64,000 bases of DNA, from assembly GCA_012934845.2 (NCBI GenBank), contig WNNJ02003035.1, forward strand, positions 123,264-187,263. The letters run 5' to 3'. A program made the translations under genes and the position numbers. This document shows positions 10,076 through 33,895 of the stretch, in pieces. The notes below the pieces were generated by a model. That model had not been told where the DNA came from. It made no database searches and saw nothing but the letters and a program-made list of their open reading frames with translations. Source of the stretch: Pomphorhynchus laevis. Its lineage: Eukaryota; Acanthocephala; Palaeacanthocephala; Echinorhynchida; Pomphorhynchidae. How positions within the stretch are numbered: the stretch's first letter is position 1; the number at the start of each line of letters is the position of its first letter.

Positions 10076-11189
10076 GATTGGTGCTAGTGATCCTTTGAAA
10101 TCATTATTAATAGATAATGCAATCCAATGTATGATCAATAATTGATTCAACATTGAATCACCAATTCAATGTCTACTCATGAATTATCAACTTAGTGAAT
10201 TATTAACTATGTGTGAATTATGAAATAATAAAATAATTATGATTTGACATTCGATCTTGTTGATTATATTGTCGATATCTTAATCAACCAAGTCCTTAGC
10301 GAAAATTAAGAGCAATTACTAAAAACATATTTTTACATATTTATTCTCTTATCGTAAAATATATGCTATTTTTTAAACAAGCTAATCCTTTAATTATCTA
10401 AAATATTATAAAATATCATTTTATTAATTTTAATTTTAAATACTTTAAAACATGTAACGTATAAAGGTCGGCACTTCAATTCAAAATATTTTGCACGTAA
10501 AGCCTCACAAACATATTATTTAAAAATTATATATATTTTAATTCTCAAATCCCAGTTTTACATTGCAAATCTTTTGATCTGAAATTAAACAGTCAGAAAA
10601 TCAGAGATTAAAGAATAAACGGTAATATAACTTTATTTGAGTGTGAAAAATCGAATGTTATTCTTTTAACATTTATTTAATACAATGCATTCCTGCTTAC
10701 AATAATTATTTGATAAAAAACTAAAACCACTGTGCGAACTTCGCTTACATACATTAGCAGACATTCAAATAAAATCCAATACTGAGAGGTATCACATTAT
10801 AGATTCCAAATACCCACAACAATTGTCTAAGTTTGCAGCAGTTGCTTTAGACATTGAAAATAAAACGCCCAAAGTTAAACAATTGGAATCGCATTAATTA
10901 AATCAGTAAAATGACGGATATTAGTTAATGACATTTTCATCATTGATTGATCTTTAATGGCCAGGTCACCTTTCAAAATTTCGTATTTTCCACAAAAGTA
11001 GGCAAACAATCGACAAATTCCGTACTCCTTCGAACAAAAAGAACATAATTATTAAAAAAACTTCTTACTATAACTGTCTATAGAAGCAAATTCAAAGCGC
11101 AAATAAGCCAAAGTAAATAGAGCTAAAAATATTCTAGTATGTACAATGGGTAAGATTGAAATGTAATTGCAGCTTTGGTCTTCATATCG
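10076..11189. other. AT-rich intergenic DNA with two orphan open frames
   Basis: Mostly AT-rich. Two short frames look more protein-like than their surroundings: plus strand 10703-10897 (contains YHIIDSKYPQQLSKFAAVAL) and minus strand about 11040-10885 (contains YGICRLFAYFCGKYEILKGD). Neither was recognised and neither has clear splice sites, so no gene is called. Confidence 0.35.
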
Positions 11190-12310
11190 GACGTTTACCT
11201 TTTACTGTCACGACGATGATCTTAATTGATGGTTGATGTTCGTTGGCGAGTAGAACGTGGCAGTACCATCGTAGTCGCCTTTCGGGACATTTCTTTACTA
11301 TTGACACCAAGCCAAATTGGTTCCTAATTTATTCGTTCTGGATATGATATCTTGAAGCTTTTCCTGCTGTCAATCGAAGCATTTTCGTATACATTGCGGC
11401 CATTCTGCGTTCTTTATATTTGGATATCGGCCAACATTCAGCGACATAGAATGCAACTGGGCGTCTTACAGTTTTGTAAATTTTCGACTTCGGCAGGTAT
11501 TTTATCTTCGGATCGTAGAGAATACCATAACCGACTGTCACTTCATTCAGGCTGCATTTATTCGAGAGGAGACCTCTGCATGTAAGTTACCGTCTGCCGT
11601 AATGAAGGGGCTAATGTATTTAAACGCGTTTGTTCGGTTCAGTGCGTTATTTTCAAACTGTTGTGGCTGATCATCATTCATATTTGTGGTCAGGTATTCT
11701 GTTTTATGTGTGTACAAACGTAGACTGAACTGTTTGAGTCGATTTCCATAATTATTTGTTGCTGGAGGTCATATTTATCTAGAACGTGAGCATGACGTCA
11801 TCAGCATATAAAATCGTTCACGGAAGCTACATGTTTAAGTTGTTAGATACGGCGTCCATAACGAAGATGAATAAGAGCGGAGACAGCGCAGATATTTGAT
11901 GAACTCTCACGGTGGTAGGGAAATCATCCGTATGTACCACTGTCGTGCATATGAGGCTTGCTGATCCTTTATATTAACTTGACCCACTCAGCAATCTTTT
12001 CAGGGACTTTGTGGAATCTCAAAGCGTACCAGATAACCTCATGTGGGACAGGATCGAACGCCTTTTCACGATCGAGGAACTCACAGCTTTCTGTTTTTCC
12101 CGATGTTTATCGAGGAGGCGAAGTGCATGGATAGTATCGGTGGTGCCACAATTCTTGACAAACCCACAATGATTTAGGGATCGCTTGAATATGATTTTAT
12201 CCCATCGTTAATAATGTGTTTCAAAATCTCGAGGGTATGTGAAATGAGGCGAATCGGCAAGTAATTTGAATCGATTGATTCGTTTATTTTTCATCCTAAG
12301 ATTTTGGAAC
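11190..12310 (-). mobile_element. RTE (BovB-like) LINE fragment
   Basis: On the minus strand, 12100-12000 encodes FLDREKAFDPVPHEVIW and following (the DxxKAFDxVPHEVIW motif of RTE reverse transcriptase, with a changed residue). About 11815-11780 carries the YADDVMLT catalytic box. The frame 11541-11329 encodes KSKIYKTVRRPVAFYVAECW, the RTE C-terminal VRPVALYGSECW motif, and ERRMAAMYTKMLR. Several stops and frame changes are present and the endonuclease part is absent. It lies between the RhoGAP and choline kinase genes. Confidence 0.85.
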
Positions 12311-12904
12311 CCGTGATAAACGATACGAATCTTGAAAGGTTTCTTAAATGCAATATTCCAGATATTCGCGTTGATGATTTATTTGTAAGATGAATAGTAT
12401 TTGACGTTGATGGTATTGATCAATACTTGACAAATATTGTAATATTGTTCCAAATATTGTTCAATATTTGGAACAATACTCGACAAGCACATATTTTATG
12501 TGCTTGTCATAAATGTTTAAAAATGTTTCAATAAACATATAAACATATTCAATGAAACTGAAATATCAATTTTGATTATTGTAGGTGAAACTAACTACAA
12601 AGATCTTGATCTTTTTAGTAAAAAATGAAAAATAAAAATTATATTGAATAATAAATAATTTACATGTTTTTATAAATTCTAATTTGCATGTAATAAATAT
12701 AATAAGTAGATTATACTTATTATAATATTTTAAGATAATAGTATTTACTATATATACTATTTATTTACTATATCTATTTTTTACTATATTTACTATTTAA
12801 TTAAAATTACATTAATAAATGTTTATTAAAAAATTAATTAATCAGATAGAATTTACAATTGATGAAGAATTAATGAAGAAAATGCTACAACTTTTATTTA
12901 ACAC
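12311..12904. other. AT-rich DNA with a small palindrome
   Basis: A roughly 18-bp inverted repeat (attgttccaaatattg and its complement) lies at 12445-12480. The rest is AT-rich and unassigned. Confidence 0.45.
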
Positions 12905-13100
12905 TAACCGGAAAAGATTACAACCTGTAATGCTTTTTTAAAATTCGGAATACGCCTTCCACAGACATTAGTCCCCAATAGGGCGTTTTGACCTTAGTTC
13001 ACTCATCGCTAAAGTGTGATATCATTAGTATGGCCATGTAGCTACACAACTTGGATTTACTCTACTTTTAGTAAACTTTCAAAAGGAATTCGCTAGCGAA
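12905..13100 (-). repeat. Decayed copy of the 25.5-kb hammerhead element
   Basis: The minus strand aligns with 25510-25570: gcgatgagtgaactaaggt, then the changed core (GTCAAAAC instead of GTCGAAAC), then a stem III remnant and GTCTGTGG. The ribozyme core is damaged. It lies immediately downstream of the choline kinase stop codon. Confidence 0.7.
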
Positions 13101-13171
13101 TATAAATATTTAAATCTTGAGATTTTCTTTCAGTTTTTATTAAAATATATTTGTAATATTTGTTGACAAAA

Positions 13172-26310
<13,139 letters not shown>

Positions 26311-26515
26311 CGACAGTATTAATAAATGATGCAAATAAGTTAGAGTAGTTTATAATCTGAAAATAGAACAAGAAATATTGGATTAGCTTCTAATTGTACA
26401 TGAGTTTAACTTTCAAAATAAGTTTCTTATGTCAACTTGATATTTTATATTATTAGCTGAATAACTTTACAAGCACATCGCTTGCAACCCTCTATATTAT
26501 CTATATCCTCCTTTT

Positions 26516-26610
26516 AAATCGACGGAAAAATTTCGTCGATTTAAAATCGACGAAATTTTCGGAAATTTTGAAAATCGACGGAACTTTTCAAAACTCGACG
26601 GAAATTTTCA
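26516..26610 (+). repeat. Degenerate tandem repeat upstream of an L2-like LINE
   Basis: Four or five imperfect copies of an aaaatcgacggaa/attttc word (about 22-25 bases each). They lie immediately 5' of the LINE and may be its 5' UTR repeats or a target-site expansion. Confidence 0.7.
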
Positions 26611-26637
26611 AGTTGTCCATACCTGCCCCAAAATTCG

Positions 26638-27930
26638 ATGTCGTTCAATCTCCCTGTGTCTTCTCCGCTAGCCCCTATCACCACCACACACGGTTTCCGC
26701 CTCGGCCTCCTCAACACTAGATTTATTCTACATAAATCCGATATCATACTCAACCTATTCACTAAGCAATCCATCGATATCTTCTGCCTCACCGAATCCT
26801 GGCACTCCTATTCTGACGACCTCTCCATCCGCCGTTTGCTCTCTGCCGGTTGCTCACTAGTCAAATCTACCCTCCTCCTCAGTTCATCCCCTTCTAAATT
26901 CTCTAATCATGGCGGCATTGTCGCATTCGCCCATCACCCTGCATCTCTTCGCAAAATCACTCCCCCTTTCAGTCCTTCCTCTTTTGAATCGCTCACTTGT
27001 AATTCTACTAGCCCGATCACTCTGGATCTCGCATTGTATACCGTTATAGTTCATCAGCTACAACTTCCTTATTTTTTCACCAAATTAGCTGACCAACAGT
27101 ATGACTTTTATTTGTCCTCTATCCTTTCGCTCGTTCTTGGCGACGTCAACATCCGCCTTGATCGCATCACTTCCAACGATGCCATCCGGTTCATCAACAT
27201 TCTATCCAACTACAATTACAAACTCATCTCAACTGTCCCCACAAATATCCTCGCTGTTCCCGATCGTTTTACTGTCTATAACTCACTGTTCATATCCGAT
27301 CCTGGTCTATCCGATCACTTTCTTGTCACCTTTTATCTCATTCCCAATCATTCCCCACTTCAAACACCTACCATCGAACGTCACACTAGGAGAAATCTTG
27401 ACCTCTCCCTTCTCCGCTTTGCCACCCTCAAATCGTCTCTATCCTCTCCCACAATAAAATTTTCATCTCCTCACGATCTTGATATTCTTTTCGACTCTGA
27501 ACTCACATCCACTTTCGATCCTCTCTTGCCCTTCAAGCCTCACCCTCACCGTCGTTTGCACCGTGTTCTTAGGTTTGACATCCAATGCCTACTCTCAAAG
27601 CGTCGACTCCGTCATAATTTTCGAGTCTATCACCGCTCTCTCAGACGTGATGTCCGCTCGATCACTCCGTCTTTCCGTGATTCCTATCTTGCTCTTCGCC
27701 GGCCTCATCTCAACCTGCTACGTATCAAATGCAACTCCTTCTGGCAGCATAAATCATTACTTCATTCAACTATAAGACTCTTTGGCATACATTTAACTCA
27801 ATCCTTAATCGCTCTTCTTCGTCTTGTAACATCAATCCCCATGATTATTCGTCATTTCTCCAGACCAAAGTATCCACGTTGCTCTCTCTCACACCCCAGT
27901 CTTTATCCTATCCCACTCTGCCCAACCTAG
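26638..27930 (+). CDS. LINE endonuclease domain and N-terminal RT linker
   Basis: An uninterrupted 430-codon frame. The apurinic-like endonuclease starts FRLGLLNTRFILHKSDIILN (about residue 21), followed by the catalytic-Glu block IDIFCLTESWHSYSDDLSIR (residues 46-65), the LVLGDVNIRLD block and LSDHFLVTFYL near residue 225, the usual SDH motif. The following linker is Arg-rich (RRLHRVLRFDIQCLLSKRRL). In CR1/L2 elements this enzyme nicks the target DNA for reverse transcription. The ATG used is the first in frame; a longer frame starting at about 26600 is possible. Codon use is strongly C-rich compared with the host exons. RT lies downstream in shifted frames, so this copy is inactive. Confidence 0.8.
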   Translation: MSFNLPVSSPLAPITTTHGFRLGLLNTRFILHKSDIILNLFTKQSIDIFCLTESWHSYSDDLSIRRLLSAGCSLVKSTLLLSSSPSKFSNHGGIVAFAHHPASLRKITPPFSPSSFESLTCNSTSPITLDLALYTVIVHQLQLPYFFTKLADQQYDFYLSSILSLVLGDVNIRLDRITSNDAIRFINILSNYNYKLISTVPTNILAVPDRFTVYNSLFISDPGLSDHFLVTFYLIPNHSPLQTPTIERHTRRNLDLSLLRFATLKSSLSSPTIKFSSPHDLDILFDSELTSTFDPLLPFKPHPHRRLHRVLRFDIQCLLSKRRLRHNFRVYHRSLRRDVRSITPSFRDSYLALRRPHLNLLRIKCNSFWQHKSLLHSTIRLFGIHLTQSLIALLRLVTSIPMIIRHFSRPKYPRCSLSHPSLYPIPLCPT

Positions 27931-28667
27931 CCTCATCATCCCGGAACTCTTTCATCTTCTCCCTGTCTCACCTACCGAAGTCTAATCTGTCATCATGCCC
28001 TTTCCAAACAAAACCTCACCTGCCGATCTCCTGCCTATCCCATCCTTAGATCCATACGCTCATCGATATCTCCATTTCTCACCACCTTGTGTGACTCGTC
28101 CATCCGCAGTCGTATACTCCCTTTACACTGGAAATCCGCCATCGTTCATCTCCTCCTTAAGAATCAATCGCTCGACCCTCCCTTTTTTCTGGCTATCGCC
28201 CCATTTCACTTATCGCTACTCTTTCTAAGCTCGGAGAACGTCTTATCGCTATACATATAAACGTTTATCTCTCTTCATCCAATGTGCCCTACTTCCCAAT
28301 CCGCTTTCCACTCTAATCACAACATCGAAATTGTCTGCATGTAAGTTTACAACGACCTACAAATTTCTCGTGACAAGGCTCTACATGGTGTTATCATCTC
28401 CCTCGACCTTCCTCCGCCTTCGAAATCGTCGACCACTCCATTCTTCTTTCTCGCCTTCGTTATGATTACGGCTTTTCTTCTTCCTCCGTAGCATGGTTTG
28501 CCTCGTATCTATTTGACCGTTGCTTCCTCGTCTGTTCTAAATAGTTATCCTTTCGTCCCATCCCTATTTTCTGCGGAGTCCCAAAAAGTTCAGTCCTAGG
28601 ACCCCTGCTTTTTTCTCTTCTACTCGGCGATCTCTCTACGTTTATAAAACGTTACTCCTTTAACGTC

Positions 28668-29111
28668 ATGCAATACACTGATGACATCATCATGTATGCT
28701 CACGCATCCGACCATCGCATACAAGATATCGGCATTTATGCCTCCAACTGTCTTTATTCTATCTACAAACGTCTGTCGCATCTTCATCTTGTTCTAAACC
28801 CAGACAAGTCCAAAATAATGTGGATCCTTCCTCGTAACCTTAACATATTTCCTCACACTGTATCTTTTGCCTCTTCAATTATCCCCATAGTCCACAATCT
28901 CACTTTCTTGGACTTCCATTTCGATGATCACATTTCCCTTAAACCTTCTGTCATTCCCTTTTACTCCACGTTCCCAATTACTCAAACAACTACAGTCTCC
29001 GATCCTTCTGCGTCGCCACCACATTCTCGAATCAGCTCTCTCGACTTCCACCGTGCTCCCTTGTTTATCACATTCAAATACCGTCTTCGTTCCCACCTTC
29101 TCGCCACCTGA
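28668..29111 (+). CDS. LINE reverse transcriptase fragment with catalytic box
   Basis: A 147-codon frame begins at the RT catalytic box (QYTDDIIMYAHASDHRIQDI) and continues through IYKRLSHLHLVLNPDKSKIM to DHISLKPSV. It then jumps to the C-terminal block SRISSLDFHRAPLFITFKYR. Comparison with the 5-kb copy shows that about 400 bases are missing at this jump. The Y-T-D-D box keeps both aspartates. It is part of the LINE at 26.6-29.2 kb and is not an independent gene. Confidence 0.75.
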   Translation: MQYTDDIIMYAHASDHRIQDIGIYASNCLYSIYKRLSHLHLVLNPDKSKIMWILPRNLNIFPHTVSFASSIIPIVHNLTFLDFHFDDHISLKPSVIPFYSTFPITQTTTVSDPSASPPHSRISSLDFHRAPLFITFKYRLRSHLLAT

Positions 29112-29190
29112 TTTAGATTTTTTTCTTTTTTTCGTGACCATGTAAGCGTGCGCCGTCACGCATTTGACACGTAAAAATAAATCCCTTTTA

Positions 29191-29799
29191 AGGAATAAAT
29201 AAAAATAAGACAATAAAATGTAATTAAATCGAGAAGGGATTTTCATTGCAATTCAATCATTCATCCGCCCGTATCCAACAAAAATTTGTTGGATATCTGC
29301 GTATGTAGGTGCAGTATCAATAATTTGTGTTTAAAAATCGCCACGCTAGACGCTACTTCTGACCAAAAATAAAAGCCTGACAATGCAATGTCAGTTCGAG
29401 CTAGAATTGATAAAACAAACTTAAAACAAATAATCAATAAAGCGTGATAGCATTGTAAAAAATGACGGGACAATTGAATGAGATATGAGTGTCATTTGAG
29501 TCGATAAAATTTGCCACAAAAATACTCAATAGTGCGATCAGGCCAGGGGATCCGAATGATACAAAGCTTGTCGTTGTTTCCTGTTTGTATGAGAGAACGA
29601 TTAGTGGTTGTATTGTGGGTTGCAGTTTTGCCATAATGATTGTAAGTATGGTTGTTGCAAATCTTATAATTATAAAATCGGGAGTTAGGAGTTTGATTTG
29701 TAAAATGGTTGACGTGATTTTTGATAACAGGAGTTTCTAGGGGAAGTTGTTGGAATCAGTTGAAGCGCATCATCTCATTTCACTATAAGCAAAATTGAA
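29191..29799. other. Unassigned, higher-GC stretch
   Basis: Open frames of 60-80 codons occur on both strands (29489-29740 plus, 29634-29434 minus) but none resembles a known family. The base composition is closer to element DNA than to the AT-rich background. Confidence 0.35.
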
Positions 29800-30569
29800 C
29801 TGTTGATGTAGAATTATTGTGTATTAGGAGGTTCAACATAGCGCTTATCTCTACCGGAAACGGAATCAAACGAAATTGGAAGGCGACAACATCATCTTTG
29901 GAGAACGCAAACCCCACGTTTGACAAACCGCCATTTACATTGGCTCCATTGTTGAAAATAAGTCTTTATTTTATCGATTAGCATATTTTAATCTTATGCA
30001 AAATCAATCACTATTAGTTTAAAAAATATCAAATTCTTATAAAATTTTTGATAGCACAAATAACTTATTTTCATCAGTCATCAATTCGATTACAAAACAG
30101 TGTAATCGATAAATAATTTACCCCACAATAGTGATTTGCTTTCGGAACATTATCTACCTCCAGAAAGGATTGCATTTAGATACAGTAGTTCTAATTTATT
30201 ACTGAACGAATCTATTGAATGATAGAACTAATCAAAAATATATTGAACGAATCTAAAAAAGAATGTTCACTATACACACCGTTACTGTATCGACATCAAA
30301 CGTTTTGCAAATGTGTTCTGGGCGCTGGAAAATGTCGAATATCGAGTCTTGTAAATTTGGTGCTCTCACCTTTTACTGGAAATGCTTATGCAACTTTCAG
30401 GTGTGTTTAAAAGTTAAAATTAATAATTTTTATATTTTTAAATTTCCAGGAACTATCAGATATAGTTAAACGACAACAAAAATTATTTTAATATATCGCT
30501 AATAGCTACTAGCATCTTCAGAAAATGAGTCTTTGACCACTATTATTTACCACTAGTCAATTAGTCTTT
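29800..30569 (+). repeat. 770-bp repeat, inverted copy at 42.17-42.94 kb
   Basis: The segment is nearly identical to the reverse complement of 42173-42942, both 770 bases long. One difference was noticed by eye near 29890. It carries a 63-codon frame (30219-30410) of no known family. Its right end (30450-30545) is the dispersed motif with the hammerhead-like CTGAAGA core on the minus strand. It looks like a recently copied non-autonomous element or a segmental inverted duplication. Confidence 0.85.
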
Positions 30570-32034
30570 TATTTTTGTATACATAAAATGATAAATTAAA
30601 TATAATTAAATACTTAAGAGCACCGCTTACTTACTTTTATTATTTTATTGAAATGTGTTTATAAAAATATCCCCTTTACACTCTTTTCAAATTTAACAAA
30701 TCGATTAAAAAATAAAAACTTAATTTTACTGGATTCGCAAGAGCAGGGCTACCATACAAATATTATTTTATAAATTAATTTATAAATTAATTTATTAATA
30801 TATTCTAAATTACCACGTTAAAAACATCTAAAAACTGCATTAATTAAGCTAAACATTTTCAGAAAAGGGAGGAAGCACAAAATTTACAAGGAGCCTGACA
30901 TTTTTAATATTTCCCGAAAAAATTAACCGTTCACTCATTACAGTTAGAATACGAAAGTTGCGAACAGGAGTGCATAACACAACTCTTGTAATAGAAAAAC
31001 ACCCCAACCGATTTAGTTATATCAACATCCAATTGGAGGAGTATAACGGGATCATTCTCTCTGTTGTCAGATACATTACTCTCAATCTATAGCGATGAAG
31101 TGCATTATCACAAATTGAATTGCTGTAAATTTATTTGGTTGCAATACAATGCTTACAGTTATTTAAAGATTAATTATACAATCAATTTGATGATTTATAT
31201 AAAAATTATTAATAGTACACGCCACATCCAAAATCTCCTTCCATTTTCGATTAAATAGTTTTAATTTAAAAAATATATGATTTATTAAAACTAGCTAATC
31301 AAAATATATGATTTATTTTATGATTAAGAATAATTTAGATCCGACAAATACAAAAGTATAATAAATATAAATAAATTAATTTAAAGATTCTTTCTATTTA
31401 AATATCGCCCAACAAATCGGTCTAATTGTCAGATGTTTTGACATCATTATGAATTATTAGTAAAGATCAGAAACCATATTTCACTAAGGAACACGTTAAA
31501 ATTATTTATCGTCAGATAAAATGCGGAATGACCAATGAGTAAAAGAGCATGCTACACAACCAACATCTTACTGTTTTATTTGTTGGTTTATAACCATGGA
31601 GCAAGTGATTCAATGGACCGCTCTGGTAGTGAACCGCCGTAAAAGTATGCTATTGTGCTGAATAAACTGATCCAATCCTTGAATATGGTAAAATCTAATT
31701 TTATCTTCCAATCTTTATTTAGATATCAATCAATAATGACATTCGGTCATCTCTTTTATTTACTTTGATTTTAGTTATGGCTTTCACATTAATTCGATCG
31801 ACATTTCATTATAATTGCGATAATTGGACATTAAATACTGATCAGTACGTTGCCATTTCGTCGGGGTACTTGATGGAATGTTTTATTTTGTAACACGGGG
31901 TGATGAAATAGTCTTAAGTGTATCACTCGTTGTGAGTTTATATATTCTTAAATATCAGTAATCGGTGTGATGTATGCTTTAGATATCTAGCATACATATA
32001 TTCTTTGCAAAAATCTAATAAACACTTTCGCTGC
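30570..32034. other. Unassigned, mostly AT-rich
   Basis: No coding block or element end is supported. Short open frames (for example 31064-31258) look like background. Confidence 0.45.
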
Positions 32035-32285
32035 GTTTCCGTAATTCCCTCTTACTCCACGTTCCCAATTACTCACAACTACGGTCTCCGATCCTTCCTC
32101 GTCGCCGCCTCACTCGCCTGGAATCAACTCCCTCTCGACGTCCGCCGCGCTCCCTCTTTTATCACATTCAAACACCTCCTCGGTTCACACCTTCTCGACA
32201 CATGATTTACATTTTTGTTTTGTTGTGGTCATGTAAGCGTGCACTGACACGCATTTGCCACGTTAACAAAATATTTTTTTTTATA
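32035..32285 (+). mobile_element. L2-like LINE 3' end fragment (C-rich family)
   Basis: About 250 bases match the last part of the 5-kb LINE: the C-terminal block NYGLRSFLVAASLAWNQLPL (32068-32127), the stop, and the 3' UTR with the hairpin gcgtgcactgacacgc (about 32236-32251). It is strongly 5'-truncated. In this copy the C-terminal frame is uninterrupted and gives the family motif NYGLRS...AWNQLPL. Confidence 0.85.
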
Positions 32286-32589
32286 TTTTTTTAAATAAGG
32301 AATTGTATTTTTAAATAAAAACACTTATTTTATGTTTGTGTTGAAAATAAAAAGTGCTTGAATTTGACAATTTCAAGTTCTTGAAAGAATAAATTGTCTC
32401 TATCTACAGTTGTTCGTTGAACCCCAAGTTAAAGTCGATTTGAATTTAAATCAGAGGTGGCCAACTCATGGCGCATTGGACGATGTACGATGGCGCATTA
32501 TCTTTTTAATGAAGACTGGATTTTTCTTATAAAGTTGTTAATAAAAATTTTCAGTTATTTTACCATTATTTCCAAAAGTTAGTTTGAAC
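32286..32589. other. Unassigned spacer
   Basis: AT-rich DNA between two LINEs. Nothing is supported. Confidence 0.4.
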
Positions 32590-32627
32590 ATTTTACTTAT
32601 TAACGAAAACAAAGTTATATATCCGAA

Positions 32628-33572
32628 TTGCTCTCCTTGTTGTTCAAGGGCCATTGTGACGATCAATTATCAATAAATGCTGTAAAGAGGAACGCAGATT
32701 CAAACAGTCACAACGATGGGGAAGATCATAGTATTAACGAACCAGAACGGAGTTCAGAAGCGTTCAGAAAGTCAAGCAGCTCGTCGTCAGGGATTGATGA
32801 TGTTTCGGCCACTCCAAAATCATCTGAGATAGGAACCAATAATGCTATTCATGTACTCAATCATTCTCTCACGCAGCAGTCGAAGTTAGAACTGAACGAT
32901 CGTTCAATCATACTCTTCAATAACAATTCAACTCAATGCTTAGTTAGGGATGCATTGTATGAGACTAATGTGATGGATTACTCCTTCAAACAACTTCCTG
33001 TTTTGGATTCTATTGTTCATCCCCATATATTGGACTCGAGCAGCGTCGGTCTTGATGTAGATAACAAATGTTCCGCCCTCAAGCATGCGAATGTTGATTT
33101 GTCAACTCCTGTTAACACTTCCTCGGGCAGTGATTGTTCTCAAAACTGTCCTCTAGGTAGTGATTGTAGTGAGCGTCCTTGTGCTTACCCGCAGCAACTG
33201 CATCACCGCTGCAGTTTATGTGTTGCTCCTCTAGTAGCCCCGTTTATTGAGAGCGTTAAGGATCTTGCAAAGGCTAGTCAGATTATAGTTAGGCCTATAG
33301 ATAATCTACGACAAATAGTTAGCCTTCCAAATAATAAACAACATGCAGTGATTCCTCCAAATCATCGACGGTTATCGATTACCCCTGAGACTCATTCTTC
33401 ATTAGTTCCGTCTGCTAGCCCTAAACAATTTAGCTCTAGACAATTTAACTCCAGAAGAGAGTTAAACGTTATCGTGAGCGGTGTTGAAGAATCTCTCAGT
33501 AACAATCCCCAAAGTAGACTGGATGACAATATTGTGCATCTTCGCGCAGTGTTTTCTAAGATTTTTCTCTAG
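32628..33572 (+). CDS. LINE ORF1 protein, N-terminal and central part
   Basis: A 314-codon frame. ORF1 proteins of CR1 elements bind RNA and form the ribonucleoprotein. The N-terminal 100 residues are Ser/Asn-rich and disordered-looking. A Cys-rich stretch (CSQNCPLGSDCSERPCAYPQ, then HHRCSLCVAP) at about residues 165-205 could be a zinc-binding segment. At about residue 275 the RRM-like domain starts (RRELNVIVSGVEESLSNNPQ). The frame is ended by a stop at 33570. The RRM continues in another frame (LGKKLSDRPRLLKVVLYSKD...LSRSDFHILPDLSPADRLRR, to 33891), so a stop and a shift interrupt ORF1. The annotated start is a TTG, so the true start is uncertain. Confidence 0.75.
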   Translation: MLSLLFKGHCDDQLSINAVKRNADSNSHNDGEDHSINEPERSSEAFRKSSSSSSGIDDVSATPKSSEIGTNNAIHVLNHSLTQQSKLELNDRSIILFNNNSTQCLVRDALYETNVMDYSFKQLPVLDSIVHPHILDSSSVGLDVDNKCSALKHANVDLSTPVNTSSGSDCSQNCPLGSDCSERPCAYPQQLHHRCSLCVAPLVAPFIESVKDLAKASQIIVRPIDNLRQIVSLPNNKQHAVIPPNHRRLSITPETHSSLVPSASPKQFSSRQFNSRRELNVIVSGVEESLSNNPQSRLDDNIVHLRAVFSKIFL

Positions 33573-33612
33573 AGCGATGTGGATGTTGCGAAGTGTCTTA
33601 AAGTTCGAAGTT

Positions 33613-33895
33613 TTTCGTCTAGGTAAGAAACTTTCAGATAGACCTAGACTTCTAAAAGTTGTTCTATACTCAAAAGATCATGTTGACTTCCTACTCAAGC
33701 ATGCATTTAGATTATCGCGCTCTGATTTTCATATACTCCCTGATTTATCTCCTGCAGATCGTTTAAGAAGACACGAGGCTTTCAACGAGCTGCATCGACG
33801 GCTGGAAAGTGGTGAGGGCAACCTATGTGTCCGGAATTTTCGGGTGGTCAAGTGGCGTCCAACTGTCCGGTGGCATCCCTTACTTCTGTAGAGTC
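33613..33895 (+). CDS. LINE ORF1, C-terminal RRM-like part, shifted frame
   Basis: The frame continues the ORF1 RNA-binding domain: KVVLYSKDHVDFLLKHAFRL, then SDFHILPDLSPADRLRRHEA and NLCVRNFRVVKW. The pattern RPRxLKVxLxSxxxxxxxLKxA...DLSPADR is typical of ORF1 proteins of CR1-like elements. The same block is recognisable at 7100-6860 on the minus strand. The 3' end overlaps the start of ORF2 by about 70 bases, a layout also common in the family. Confidence 0.75.

Larger units (their letters stand above)
26611..29190 (+). mobile_element. L2-like LINE, C-rich family, nearly full-length ORF2
   Basis: Endonuclease 26690-27330; RT core about 28300-28950 with GVPKSSVLGPLLFSLLLGDL (28575-28634) and a catalytic box reading YTDDIIMYAH (28673-28700). 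The RT tail and 3' UTR match the copies at 5.0-5.8 and 32.0-32.3 kb. The 3' hairpin (gcgtgc...cacgc, about 29147-29161) is conserved. Frameshifts and stops split the frame into at least four pieces, and part of the RT tail is deleted near 28950, where the sequence jumps to the stop-proximal block. Confidence 0.85.
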
